Source of the DNA: Shewanella sp.
GTDB taxonomy: Bacteria > Pseudomonadota > Gammaproteobacteria > Enterobacterales > Shewanellaceae
Assembly (NCBI RefSeq): GCF_013214165.1
Contig: NZ_JABSSM010000052.1
Location: 1-32,613 of the forward strand
DNA: 32,613 nt
Reading direction: 5' to 3'
Shown here in pieces: positions 24,430 through 32,613 of the stretch. The notes under the pieces were generated by a model that saw only the letters and a program-made list of their open reading frames with translations, had not been told where the DNA came from and ran no database searches. Both the position numbers and the translations under genes were made by a program. Each line of letters opens with the position of its first letter. The first letter of the stretch is position 1.

Positions 24430-24565
24430 ATGATTAGTGATTTTTTTATTGGCTTGGTCCTAAGTTTGCCTCTGCTATTGGTTAACAGGGGAATGTCATG
24501 ATTAGTGATTTTTTTATTGGCTTGCTCCCAAGTTTGCCTTTGCTATTGGTTAACAGGGGAATGTC
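24430..24565 (+). repeat. Two extra 68-bp copies of the RND pump gene start (coupled mini-ORFs)
   Basis: 24430-24497 and 24498-24565 are adjacent 68-bp repeats with 65 identities. Both begin with the same 20 bases as the pump gene at 24566, and further on align with its AAGTTTGCCTT codons. Each is a 22-residue ORF (MISDFFIGLVLSLPLLLV then NRGMS, and a near-identical second copy) ending in TGA that overlaps the next ATG as ATGA. The second copy runs ATGA into the true start. Each unit also repeats the CAGGGGAATGTC ribosome-binding region. Since 68 is not divisible by 3, the copies cannot fuse to the pump. Confidence 0.95.
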
Positions 24566-27500
24566 ATGATTAGTGATTTTTTTATAAACAGGCCCAAGTT
24601 TGCCTTCGTTATTTCGACGGTACTGACCCTTGTTGGCCTGATCTCTATTCCGATCTTGTCGGTATCGGAATTTCCTGAGATAGCCCCGCCGCAGATTAAT
24701 GTGTCGACCAGTTATTCCGGTGCCAGCGCCAATATTGTCAGAGACACCATAGCTCAGCCGCTGGAAGCGGAAGTGAACGGCGTCGAAGACATGCTCTATA
24801 TGGAGTCTAAGAGTGCCAACGATGGCAGCTACTCCTTGAGTGTGACATTCGCTGTGGGTACCGATGCCGATATGGCTCAGGTGAAAGTACAAAACCGGGT
24901 ACAACAGGCCATGCCTAGGCTACCTGCTGAGGTGCAGCGCCAGGGTGTCACGGTAGAGAAACAGAGCCCGAATATCTTGATGGTGGTGAACCTGACATCT
25001 CCCCAAGAGACATTCGATTCGCTGTTTATCACCAACTATGCCGGCCTCAATATCACCGACTCTTTAGCGCGTCAAAATGGTGTGTCTAAAGTGCAGGTGA
25101 TAGGAGCGCTAGACTACGCCATTCGTATCTGGTTGAACCCGGATAAGATGGCCAGTCTCGGGGTGACAGCATCGGACGTCATCGCCTCACTAGAGGAACA
25201 AAACATTCAGGTCGCGGCGGGCCGTATCGGCGCAGCCCCTGTGGATCCGGAGCAACAATTTCAGTACACACTACAAACCAAGGGGCGCTTGAAGGATCCC
25301 CAAGAGTTTCGTGAAGTGATGATCCGCGCCAACAATGATGGCTCTAAAGTTATCGTCGGCGATATCGCCCGAGTGGAGCTCGGCTCCCAGACCTATGATG
25401 CCCAAGGTAAGCTTAATAATAAACCTTCCGCCATCATTGCTGTCTATCAATCGCCAGATGCCAATGCACTAGAGGTCGGTGCGGCGATTAAGGCCGAGAT
25501 GGATAAATTGTCGAAGCAGTTTCCTAGAGACTTGGAATATGAGGTCCTCTATGACACCACTGAGTTTGTTGAAACGTCGATCAAGGAGGTCGTGCAGACC
25601 CTGTTTATCTCCATAGCGCTGGTCGTCTTAGTGGTGTTTATCTTCCTGCAGGATGTACGCTCGACTCTGGTACCTGCCATCGCTATTCCTGTGTCTCTTA
25701 TCGGTACATTTGCCTTCTTGCTGGTTTTTGGCATGAGCATCAATACGGTATCTCTGTTCGCCCTGATCTTAGCTATCGGTATTGTGGTCGATGATGCGAT
25801 TGTGGTGGTGGAGAACGTCACTCGCTTGATGGAAGATGAGGGGTTATCACCCAAAGAAGCGACATCTAAGGCGATGAAAGAGGTCACTGGTCCGATCATT
25901 GCGACCACATTAGTCTTGCTAGCCGTGTTTGCCCCAACGGCTGTGATGCCTGGGATCACGGGCCAGATGTACGCCCAATTCTCAGTGACCATATGTATCT
26001 CGGTGCTGATCTCATCGCTCAACGCGCTGACATTAAGCCCGGCTCTGTGTGCTTCCCTTCTTAGACGGCCCAAGAAGCATACTAAAGGCTTTCATGCCAC
26101 CTTCAATAAATATTTTGAACGTGTCACCGGCAAGTACATGAAGTTGGTTTCATCCCTGACGCGTAAGCTTTCCCTAGTCTTAGTCGTGTATGTAGGCCTG
26201 CTCGCCGTAACAGGAGGCGTAGCTAACATCTTGCCCTCAGGTTTCGTGCCTATGGAAGATAAGAAGGCCTTCATGGTGGATATTCAGCTACCGGATGGTG
26301 CGTCACTCAACCGTACCGAGGAGGTGATGAGGGAGCTTGTCGAATTAACATTAGCCGAGCCTGGGGTCGAGAATGTGATCCATGCCAGTGGTTTCAGTAT
26401 CTTGTCCGGTTCGGTTGCCTCCAATGGTGGCTTGATGATCGTGACACTTTCAAGCTGGGAGGAGCGAGATACCCCAGACATGGTCGAGGCGGCGATCGTT
26501 ATCAAGTTACAGGCCAAGTATGCGGCCAATCCTTCGGTGAAAGCCATGGCATTCTCACTGCCGCCTATACCCGGTGTGGGTAGTGTCGGTGGCTTCGAGT
26601 TTGTGCTGCAAGATACTCAGGGACGCACGCCTCAGGAGCTGGCTTCTGTGATGCGAGCCTTGATCATGAAGGCCAACGAGCAACCTGAAATCGCCATGTC
26701 ATTCAGTAATTTCCGCGCCGATGTACCGCAGATGTATGTGGATGTAGACCGAGATAAGGCCAAGGCGTTGGGGATCTCCCTCAATGAGATCTTCTCAACC
26801 ATGCAGACTATGCTGGGTTCCATGTACGTCAACGATTTTAACCGTTACGGCAAGGTATTTAGAGTGATCTTACAGGCCGAGGGAGAGTTCCGTAATTCTG
26901 AACAAGACATCTCGCGTTTCTATGTTCGTTCTAACACAGGAGAGATGATCCCTCTGAGTACACTGGTGACAGTGACACCGATATTGGGGCCTGATGTGAT
27001 GACCTCATATAACATGTTTAGCTCGACCACCATCAATGGTTTCCCTGCAGCAGGTTACAGTTCGGGTGATGCCATTACCGCCATGGAACGTGCGGCTCAT
27101 GAGACTCTGCCTACGGGTTATACCTATGAGTGGACTGGCCAAACTTACCAAGAGATCAAGGCGGGTAACTTGGCGCCCTTGATTTTTGCCCTGGCGCTGG
27201 TATTTACCTACCTGTTCTTGGTGGCTCAATACGAGAGCTGGACCATACCCTTCGCGGTTATCCTGGCCGTGCCAATTGCGGTATTGGGGGCATTTCTAAA
27301 TATCTGGTTGATGGGCTCAGACTTGAACCTCTATGCGCAGATAGGTCTGGTGCTCTTGATCGGTCTGGCGTGTAAAAACGCCATCTTGATTGTGGAGTTT
27401 GCCAAGCAACTGCGTGAAGAGGGCAAGAGCATTCTCGAGGCGGGTGAGACGGCTGCAAAATTGAGATTCCGTGCGGTATTGATGACCGCCTTCTCCTTCT

Positions 27501-27691
27501 TGCTCGGGGTGTTACCTCTGATTATCGCCACTGGCGCTGGTGCCGGCAGTCGACGCGCCCTAGGGTATTCGGTATTTGGTGGTATGTTGGCGGCCACTAT
27601 CGTAGGCACCCTGCTAGTTCCTGTCTTCTATGTGATGATGCAAACGATGCGGGAGAAGTTTAAAGCTAAGGCTAAGGCGGAAATAAGCTAA
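24566..27691 (+). CDS. RND multidrug efflux permease (AcrB/MexF-like, HAE1 family)
   Basis: 1041 residues, full length for proton-driven drug exporters. The N-terminus [20 protein letters not shown] leads into TM1; the proton-relay motif [20 protein letters not shown] carries the paired Asp (roughly residues 404-412); [18 protein letters not shown] marks TM6 and the C-terminal half shows [20 protein letters not shown], the usual TM10 Lys motif, and a [18 protein letters not shown] ending. It should form a trimer with the adaptor encoded upstream and use a TolC-like channel encoded elsewhere. Drug or other substrates cannot be read from sequence. A strong terminator follows. Translation starts behind two duplicate starts (24430 and 24498). 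Confidence 0.96.
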   Translation: MISDFFINRPKFAFVISTVLTLVGLISIPILSVSEFPEIAPPQINVSTSYSGASANIVRDTIAQPLEAEVNGVEDMLYMESKSANDGSYSLSVTFAVGTDADMAQVKVQNRVQQAMPRLPAEVQRQGVTVEKQSPNILMVVNLTSPQETFDSLFITNYAGLNITDSLARQNGVSKVQVIGALDYAIRIWLNPDKMASLGVTASDVIASLEEQNIQVAAGRIGAAPVDPEQQFQYTLQTKGRLKDPQEFREVMIRANNDGSKVIVGDIARVELGSQTYDAQGKLNNKPSAIIAVYQSPDANALEVGAAIKAEMDKLSKQFPRDLEYEVLYDTTEFVETSIKEVVQTLFISIALVVLVVFIFLQDVRSTLVPAIAIPVSLIGTFAFLLVFGMSINTVSLFALILAIGIVVDDAIVVVENVTRLMEDEGLSPKEATSKAMKEVTGPIIATTLVLLAVFAPTAVMPGITGQMYAQFSVTICISVLISSLNALTLSPALCASLLRRPKKHTKGFHATFNKYFERVTGKYMKLVSSLTRKLSLVLVVYVGLLAVTGGVANILPSGFVPMEDKKAFMVDIQLPDGASLNRTEEVMRELVELTLAEPGVENVIHASGFSILSGSVASNGGLMIVTLSSWEERDTPDMVEAAIVIKLQAKYAANPSVKAMAFSLPPIPGVGSVGGFEFVLQDTQGRTPQELASVMRALIMKANEQPEIAMSFSNFRADVPQMYVDVDRDKAKALGISLNEIFSTMQTMLGSMYVNDFNRYGKVFRVILQAEGEFRNSEQDISRFYVRSNTGEMIPLSTLVTVTPILGPDVMTSYNMFSSTTINGFPAAGYSSGDAITAMERAAHETLPTGYTYEWTGQTYQEIKAGNLAPLIFALALVFTYLFLVAQYESWTIPFAVILAVPIAVLGAFLNIWLMGSDLNLYAQIGLVLLIGLACKNAILIVEFAKQLREEGKSILEAGETAAKLRFRAVLMTAFSFLLGVLPLIIATGAGAGSRRALGYSVFGGMLAATIVGTLLVPVFYVMMQTMREKFKAKAKAEIS

Positions 27692-27724
27692 GTCTAAGTG
27701 TAAATGGCAACAAGCTAAGCCAAC

Positions 27725-27756
27725 AGGCTCAGGACTCACATCCTGAGCCTTTTTTT
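27725..27756 (+). terminator. Rho-independent terminator of the RND operon
   Basis: AGGCTCAGGA / TCCTGAGCCT perfect 10-bp stem (27725-27734 and 27741-27750), 6-nt loop, then six to seven T. Confidence 0.95.
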
Positions 27757-27832
27757 GTGTGCGGCTAATAGGGTGATTAATTGCTGGTTTAGAGCTACTT
27801 TTAATAGACGCTACTAATGCCGAGGTGATGCA

Positions 27833-29884
27833 GTGCACATGCAAATGACCTTACAGCTGTTAGTATTTTTTGTGGTGGCGATAATATTAGGTATCTTGTT
27901 ACGCAGACTATTGAAAAATACGGCAATTCCATACTCTGTGTCCCTATTAATCTTAGGGATCTTGATTGGTTCTGTGCTGGATTACGAAGTTAATAACCCC
28001 TTCTTGCACGAACTTAAATCATCCTTTTTGCTTGCCAGTCAGCTAGACGCCAACCTTATCATGTTTATTTTTTTACCGGCTCTGGTATTCGAGTCGGCTT
28101 TTTCGTTAGAGGTTCATCTGTTTAAGCGCATGTTCTCCCAAATTGCCCTGTTGGCCATCCCGGGAATGGTGCTGTGCACTGGGATCACCGCCCTGTTGAG
28201 CCTAAGTGTGCTACCTTGGAATTGGTCGGTAGGCGCAGCCTTGATGTTTGGCGCAATTGTCAGCGCGACGGACCCAGTTGCCGTGGTGTCCTTGCTAAAA
28301 GAGATGTGCTCGCGAGCGCGGCTACAAACCTTGATCGAAGGGGAATCATTACTCAATGATGGTACCGCCATCGTCTTATTTACCTTGTTTTTGGGGCTAG
28401 CGACTCAGGCACAGGCCGAGCTGAGTTTCATCCATGTGATAGGCGAGTTTACCCGGGTTGTTAGCCTAGGAGTGCTTATCGGTGCCTTGGTTGCGGCAAT
28501 TAGCCTGATGTTTATCGGTTCACTATTTAATGACAGTCTAATTGAAATCGCACTGACCCTGGTCTTACCCTATCTGGTGTTTTATCTGGCTGAACATGTG
28601 TTTCATGCATCGGGAGTGGTGAGTGTGGTCACTCTGGCACTCATCTATGCAGGACCCGGTCGAACCCGTTTCTCCCCCGAGGTGATGGAGCATCTGCGTC
28701 ATTTCTGGCACACCTTGTCTTATCTATTTAACACCCTGATTTTCATCTTAGTGGGTCTGGTTATATCGACTCGACTCGGACTCGCCGATCTCGCTAATTG
28801 GCAATACTTAGCGATAATTTTTGTCGGAATACTGGTGATCAGGACCATGGTGATCGTCGGATTTATGCCGATATTAGCCAGAATCGGCATAGGCTTGACC
28901 AAGGAAAAATCAATCGTCTTGATATGGGGGGGCTTGCGCGGCGCGGTCTCATTAGCATTGGCTTTAATCGTGGCGACCAACGAATCTTTAGATATTCAGT
29001 TAAGGGATCAGGTGCTGTTTCTTACCGCGGGTATTGTGGTCCTCACCATAGTAGTCAACGGCTCGAGTATGCGCTTTGTGATGGCGAAGCTTGGGCTCGA
29101 CAAATTGCCGAAGGCCAAGCAGAAGACCTTTGCTAAGGTACAGCATAAGATCTCCGATGAAATCGCCAAGATAAGAGAGAGCCTTAAACAAGATGAACAC
29201 TTGCAGGCGGTTAATTGGTCGATGGTCGATCGCAATATTGTCACCGTTGCAACTCCCTATAAGGAGGAAGCAAGCATAGACACTCAGGTGGAGTATCAAA
29301 GAAAATTACTGGAATCTGAGCGGCAATTTTACTGGAATCAATTTGCCAAGGGCCTCCTTAGCCAAGATGCGACCCATATACTAATAGGCGCAATAGAGAA
29401 GGCGTTAGATGGAACGCCGCAGATCTGGCCCAGACCGTCCATTACCAAGCATTGGCAGATACCTAAATGGGCGAGTCAGTGTACAAACATGCCTATCATA
29501 GGACCCTATGCTCGAGCCGCGAGTTATAGGCAACATGTGATCACCTTCGAGAGTGCCAGAGGCTTGTTTGAGGCGAGTGCTTATATTCTCGAACTCGCCC
29601 CTAGTTTGTCTTTAGAGGCTGCTCAGTTAGAAAAAGTCTTGCAGCAAGTCAGTCAGGTTAATCAATTTGCCGATAACACCTTGAATGATTTTCGTCAGGA
29701 CTCGCCTCATCTGGTTGAGCGGGTAGAGTCCTATCTGGCCTTAAGGATATTGCTCAATACCGAACGTAAGAAGATCCAGGACTTGACCCATGAAGGCATG
29801 ATATCGGAAGTCGATGCACAGAAGCTTATCGAAGCGGTAGAGCTCAAGATGCATGAGAGCAAGAAACTGAATCGGCTAGTCTGA
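27833..29884 (+). CDS. Na+/H+ antiporter, CPA1 (NhaP) family
   Basis: 683 residues: an N-terminal transport domain of about 12 helices (residues 1-400) and a long cytoplasmic C-terminal tail (about 400-683). Family motifs are present: FLPALVFESAFSLEVHLF, the ion-site GAIVSATDPVAVVSLLKE, EGESLLNDGTAIVLF with the Asn-Asp pair, and IWGGLRGAVSLALAL. The tail has helical segments rich in Glu/Lys and resembles the regulatory tail of eukaryotic-type NhaP/SOS1-like exchangers. Start is a GTG at 27833 placed 7 bp after GAGGTGA; an in-frame ATG two codons later would be too far from it. The exchanger likely helps sodium and pH homeostasis in seawater. Single-gene unit between two hairpins. Confidence 0.93.
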   Translation: MHMQMTLQLLVFFVVAIILGILLRRLLKNTAIPYSVSLLILGILIGSVLDYEVNNPFLHELKSSFLLASQLDANLIMFIFLPALVFESAFSLEVHLFKRMFSQIALLAIPGMVLCTGITALLSLSVLPWNWSVGAALMFGAIVSATDPVAVVSLLKEMCSRARLQTLIEGESLLNDGTAIVLFTLFLGLATQAQAELSFIHVIGEFTRVVSLGVLIGALVAAISLMFIGSLFNDSLIEIALTLVLPYLVFYLAEHVFHASGVVSVVTLALIYAGPGRTRFSPEVMEHLRHFWHTLSYLFNTLIFILVGLVISTRLGLADLANWQYLAIIFVGILVIRTMVIVGFMPILARIGIGLTKEKSIVLIWGGLRGAVSLALALIVATNESLDIQLRDQVLFLTAGIVVLTIVVNGSSMRFVMAKLGLDKLPKAKQKTFAKVQHKISDEIAKIRESLKQDEHLQAVNWSMVDRNIVTVATPYKEEASIDTQVEYQRKLLESERQFYWNQFAKGLLSQDATHILIGAIEKALDGTPQIWPRPSITKHWQIPKWASQCTNMPIIGPYARAASYRQHVITFESARGLFEASAYILELAPSLSLEAAQLEKVLQQVSQVNQFADNTLNDFRQDSPHLVERVESYLALRILLNTERKKIQDLTHEGMISEVDAQKLIEAVELKMHESKKLNRLV

Positions 29885-29920
29885 AGCTCAATATTTCTGT
29901 GTTTTAGCTCGTAAAAATAA

Positions 29921-29956
29921 GCAAGGCCCGCCACTTAAAAAGTGAGCGGGCCTTGC
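29921..29956 (+). terminator. GC-rich hairpin after the antiporter gene
   Basis: GCAAGGCCCGC-CACTT pairs with AAGTG-A-GCGGGCCTTGC (29921-29936 and 29940-29956), 16 bp with one bulged A and an AAA loop. T-tract is poor, so it may terminate weakly or protect the transcript end. The 29957-30172 spacer shows nothing else. Confidence 0.65.
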
Positions 29957-30172
29957 AGTTTGCTGATTCTTTGCAGGGAAAAAGCTAACTTTCACCAGCC
30001 TATAACAAATGTATACTTCTTGGCTAGGGATAAGTCACAAATTTACCATCCAGAATAATCAAGCCCATGTATTTACAATGAATATGAATGCTTATCATGT
30101 GTATCTGGTCTTAAAAAGCCCATTCGGAGATAGGCTAATTACTGACGGCTTAGCAGTCAATTTACTCTCGTA

Positions 30173-30984
30173 TTAGAGCGCATTAGTGAAGAACTGACAG
30201 ATTTCTGCGTGTGTAGCCTGTTTAGGATTGGTAAAACCACATGCATCTTTCAGAGCGTTCTCAGCCAGTGTTGGGATATCTTCGGCTTTGACACCCAGTT
30301 GAGTTAGATTCTCAGGGATCTTAACCGCGGCTGCCAGTGTTTGAATGGCTGCAATTGCTGCTGTCGCACCTTGCTCATCACTCATGGCCGATACATCCAC
30401 GCCCATGGCCTTGGCCACGTCTTTCAGGCGGGGCGCGGCGACTCGTGCATTGTACTGTTGAACATGGGGGAGTAACAGGGCATTGCAAACCCCGTGTGGT
30501 AAATCGTAGAAGCCGCCTAGCTGGTGAGCCATGGCATGGACATAGCTTAAACTGGCGTTATTGAATGCCATTCCAGCCAGGAACTGGGCATAAGCCATCT
30601 GGTCACGGGCATCGATATTTTGGCCGTTGTCCACCGCCTCGATCAGGTTAGCCTTTATCAGTTCTATTGCCTTGATGGCACAATCATGTGGCGAGCCACC
30701 ACCGAGAGAAATGACAAAATCACAATCATTGGTTCTGAGGAGCTTAAGGCCCGCTTCGACATTGCCGCAAGTTGGGTTTGCCTGTACGTCATCGAAGATG
30801 CTTATCACTATGCCTGCGGCGGCTAACTTCTCTGGACCTGGCCGACTAAGCCTATCTCTACTAAGGGTTTATCGGTAACAATGAGTGCGCGTTGAAAACC
30901 TAAGGTCTTGATATCACCTATGGCATCGTCGACGGCACCTTTGCCTAGTACATTGACAGATGGGATATAAAATTTAGCAGCCAT
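30173..30984 (-). pseudogene. Iron-containing alcohol dehydrogenase, broken by a frameshift and an internal deletion
   Basis: The start is intact (ATG at 30984 with AAAGGTGA upstream) and reads MAAKFYIPSVNVLGKGAVDD through [17 protein letters not shown] one-base loss near 30829-30834 then shifts the frame (TAG at 30823-30825); in the next frame the protein resumes [20 protein letters not shown]. At 30677-30685 ...LGGGSPHDC is joined directly to AIKAIELI, where family members have about 112 further residues containing GTASE and the DALTH metal ligands. The remaining C-terminus is clean, with two His ligand motifs ([18 protein letters not shown]). Normal length is about 382 residues; about 270 codons remain. 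The enzyme cannot bind its metal properly even if the frameshift were bypassed. Relatives oxidise/reduce primary alcohols and aldehydes. Confidence 0.9.
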
Positions 30985-32072
30985 GAAATCACCTTTATGT
31001 TCGGAAGTTAAAAATTGTTATCATTTCTGATCACCAAATTACCAATATTGTTGGCTTAAAGGTGTGAGCCAGCTCTAAAACGGCGCGGGTAAGGGCAATC
31101 TTTGTGCGAAACTTTGAGCTTGGTTACTAAATCTGTAAATTTATGACCGAGGCGAGAATTATTCCTCTTGGGTCAATTAACTCTAGATATGATGTCGATA
31201 AAGGCTGACCGTTTTAACCTTTTCTTGAAGCCAGTGGTGGTCGATTCGCTATATTAATCATGGCTGGCTTGTTGGGTTTTAGTGTTATTTATTTATCTAT
31301 CTAAATACAATATGTATGACTAAATACTTATATTAAATATAAAACATAGCTATTAAGAGGGGGTTGATATTTTTGTTCTTCTTGCCTCATCTCACCTGAT
31401 GGATGAAACCTATTTTAGATTTAAATTTTAAATAAATAGTTTTATGTTTGTTGTGTTCTGTATTTTGCTGGGGGTTGTCGATTTTGTTTTATCATTGTCT
31501 TTTATATGGGAAAGAGTTTTTAATTATGTGCAGAGTGTAAGTGTATATGATTTTAACTATAAGCTTATAACTTGATTAGATATCAGCTTGAATGTATTAG
31601 CTTTGCCTGGTTAAGAATTTAAGCTGATTTGCACTCATCGTGAGTCTTATTCTGGCTCGCTTGTAACTGGTTGAAAGTTAATGGTTATTATTCGGTGCAC
31701 TTGTCTGGCTAACGGGTTTGATGAAGTTTAAATACATCTGTATACTTAGATTGTTACTGCTTTTATTGACTTGATTATAATAATGATTATAAAAAAGACT
31801 TCTTTAAATTAAATTAATTGTTAATATAGTCAACTGTATTGGTTTATTTGGTTGCTTGTACTTGCGCTCGTTGTTTTTAGATTTTAATGTTCTCTTGGTA
31901 AATAGTAGTTATTTACTATTTACATATCGTCATTGTGCTACTTTACTTTGTGTTGGTTTTATTTTTATAGAAACTTCTCTGTCATCTGTTTGACATTAAT
32001 ATACCTCACTCTGGTGTTTTCTGTTGCCATGAATGTCATTGAATATATTCATTTCGTATAAGGACGACGAGG
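30985..32072. other. Long AT-rich gene-free spacer
   Basis: About 1.1 kb with no supported gene on either strand. From about 31270 to 32000 it is strongly AT-rich compared with its neighbours, with many short TTTAT/AAATA runs. It must carry the promoter of malQ (rightward) and the old promoter of the dehydrogenase (leftward). One 10-bp inverted repeat is at 31898-31923. Confidence 0.6.
31898..31923. promoter_or_regulatory. Inverted repeat upstream of malQ (possible operator)
   Basis: GTAAATAGTA and TACTATTTAC, perfect 10-bp arms with a 6-bp spacer, 150 bp before the malQ start. Its regulator, if any, is unknown. Confidence 0.35.
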
Positions 32073-32613
32073 ATGGGGCTGGAAAAGTTACTGTATCTGC
32101 AGGGCGTCGGTGCCGAGTTTATCAATTTCAGTGGCCAGAATATCCGTATCCCTGCACAGGACAGGGAGGGAGTATTGAGGTGTATGCTGGATAAATTAGT
32201 CGATACACGAGGTGAGATCGATGCCGGGTATCTGCAACGGCGTATTCATGAACTCGATGCTAAGCCATGGACCTTAGGCTTGCATGGTTTTCAGCATACC
32301 TATCTGGATGAACCTGAGGTTAGTTTGTATCTACCCTATGACTATCAAGATGAATTGACGCTGAAAATCTTGAGTGAATCTGGCTGTTTATTCATTCTTC
32401 GCGTGCTGCCGGGCGATATGGAGATAGTCGGTGATTATCAGATCGGCAAGACTCAATACTTACACTATCGCTTATCCCTGCTGAAGTTAATTCCAGTCGA
32501 TTCCGTAGACAATACCAATGGCGTGCCCGTGGACAATCCCAATGGCGTGCCCGTAGACAATACCAATGGCGTGACCGTGGACAATACCAATGGCGTGCCC
32601 GTGGACAATCCCA
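32073..32613 (+). CDS. malQ: 4-alpha-glucanotransferase (amylomaltase) MalQ, N-terminal part, cut by window edge
   Basis: 180 codons are present. MGLEKLLYLQGVGAEFINFS then GQNIRIPAQDREGVLRCML is the start of the MalQ N-terminal domain, followed by IHELDAKPW and a beta-sandwich segment, LHGFQHTYLDEPEVSLYLPY, typical of long bacterial MalQ proteins. The glycosyl hydrolase family 77 catalytic barrel lies beyond the window. MalQ transfers glucan chains between maltodextrins and works with glycogen/maltodextrin enzymes. ATG at 32073 preceded by GACGAGG. Unusual: from residue 145 on, the protein enters an octapeptide repeat VDNTNGVP (see 32505). Identification rests on the N-terminal domain only. 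Confidence 0.75.
   Translation, partial: MGLEKLLYLQGVGAEFINFSGQNIRIPAQDREGVLRCMLDKLVDTRGEIDAGYLQRRIHELDAKPWTLGLHGFQHTYLDEPEVSLYLPYDYQDELTLKILSESGCLFILRVLPGDMEIVGDYQIGKTQYLHYRLSLLKLIPVDSVDNTNGVPVDNPNGVPVDNTNGVTVDNTNGVPVDNP
32505..32613 (+). repeat. 24-bp in-frame tandem repeat inside malQ
   Basis: Four full 24-bp units (32505, 32529, 32553, 32577) and a partial fifth at the window end encode VDNTNGVP, VDNPNGVP, VDNTNGVT, VDNTNGVP, VDNP. Units differ at a few bases, mostly changing Thr/Pro at position 4 and GTA/GTG in the first codon. It continues beyond the window. Confidence 0.95.

Noticed and set aside
25549..26073. 174-codon ORF on the strand opposite the RND pump gene
   Set aside because: Shadow of a strongly coding, well-conserved gene; no family recognised and no start context.
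32058..32080. GGACGACGAGGATGGGG at the malQ start as MalT boxes
   Set aside because: It overlaps the ribosome-binding site and start codon, and matches the MalT site only loosely.

Overview
The window reads as chromosomal DNA of a marine gammaproteobacterium, most likely Shewanella. The evidence is gene order and protein sequence: trmB-yggL-(glsB)-DUF2884, the leftward run yggS-proC-yggT-yggU-DUF4426-rdgB-hemW next to divergent pilT-pilU, and yqgE-ruvX facing pilU. Genes average moderate GC, spacers are AT-rich, and several loci are decaying. That mix of core genes, IS/MITE debris and fresh pseudogenes recalls IS-rich cold or deep-sea Shewanella lineages, but this placement is inference from memory of the families.

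Layout. 1-120 is the 3' end of an IS30-type transposase lying just upstream of trmB. 298-2654 holds trmB, yggL, a decayed glutaminase gene (glsB) and a DUF2884 secreted protein. 3098-4039 is a LysR regulator, followed by a gene-free stretch with hairpins and two good terminators. 4663-6495 is a DUF885 lipoprotein on the minus strand. 6778-11923 is a leftward cluster (yggS, proC, yggT, yggU, DUF4426, rdgB, hemW) covering PLP homeostasis, proline synthesis, nucleotide-pool cleaning and haem delivery. pilT and pilU (11960-14133) drive type IV pilus retraction. ruvX, yqgE and yciH (14200-15627) run leftward. A small membrane protein gene with a perfect Fur-type palindrome in front (15859-16238) is followed by a DUF4136 lipoprotein, an OmpA-like protein, an MscS channel, a TRIC-type channel and L-threonine aldolase (to 21153). 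21154-21966 is a degenerate area with a ~262 bp MITE-like element between two halves of a broken minus-strand gene and a broken plus-strand membrane-protein remnant. Then come a small lipoprotein, a 120-residue unknown protein, an RND efflux pair (adaptor 23242-24420, pump 24566-27691), a CPA1 Na+/H+ antiporter, a doubly broken iron-type alcohol dehydrogenase, about 1.1 kb of AT-rich DNA and the start of malQ, which runs off the window and carries a 24-bp in-frame tandem repeat.

Most of the window is ordinary core genome. The most unusual pattern is that three genes have had one terminus tandemly duplicated: the 5' end of the RND pump gene (two extra 68 bp copies), the 5' end of hemW (one extra copy, 101 bp away), and the 3' end of the small Fur-box membrane gene (38 bp). 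In both 5' cases the extra copies are short ORFs whose stop codons overlap the next start codon (ATGA, or ATG followed by C-TAA), so the real gene sits behind one or two coupled mini-ORFs. I found no CRISPR array, rRNA or tRNA gene, prophage or obvious new defence system.
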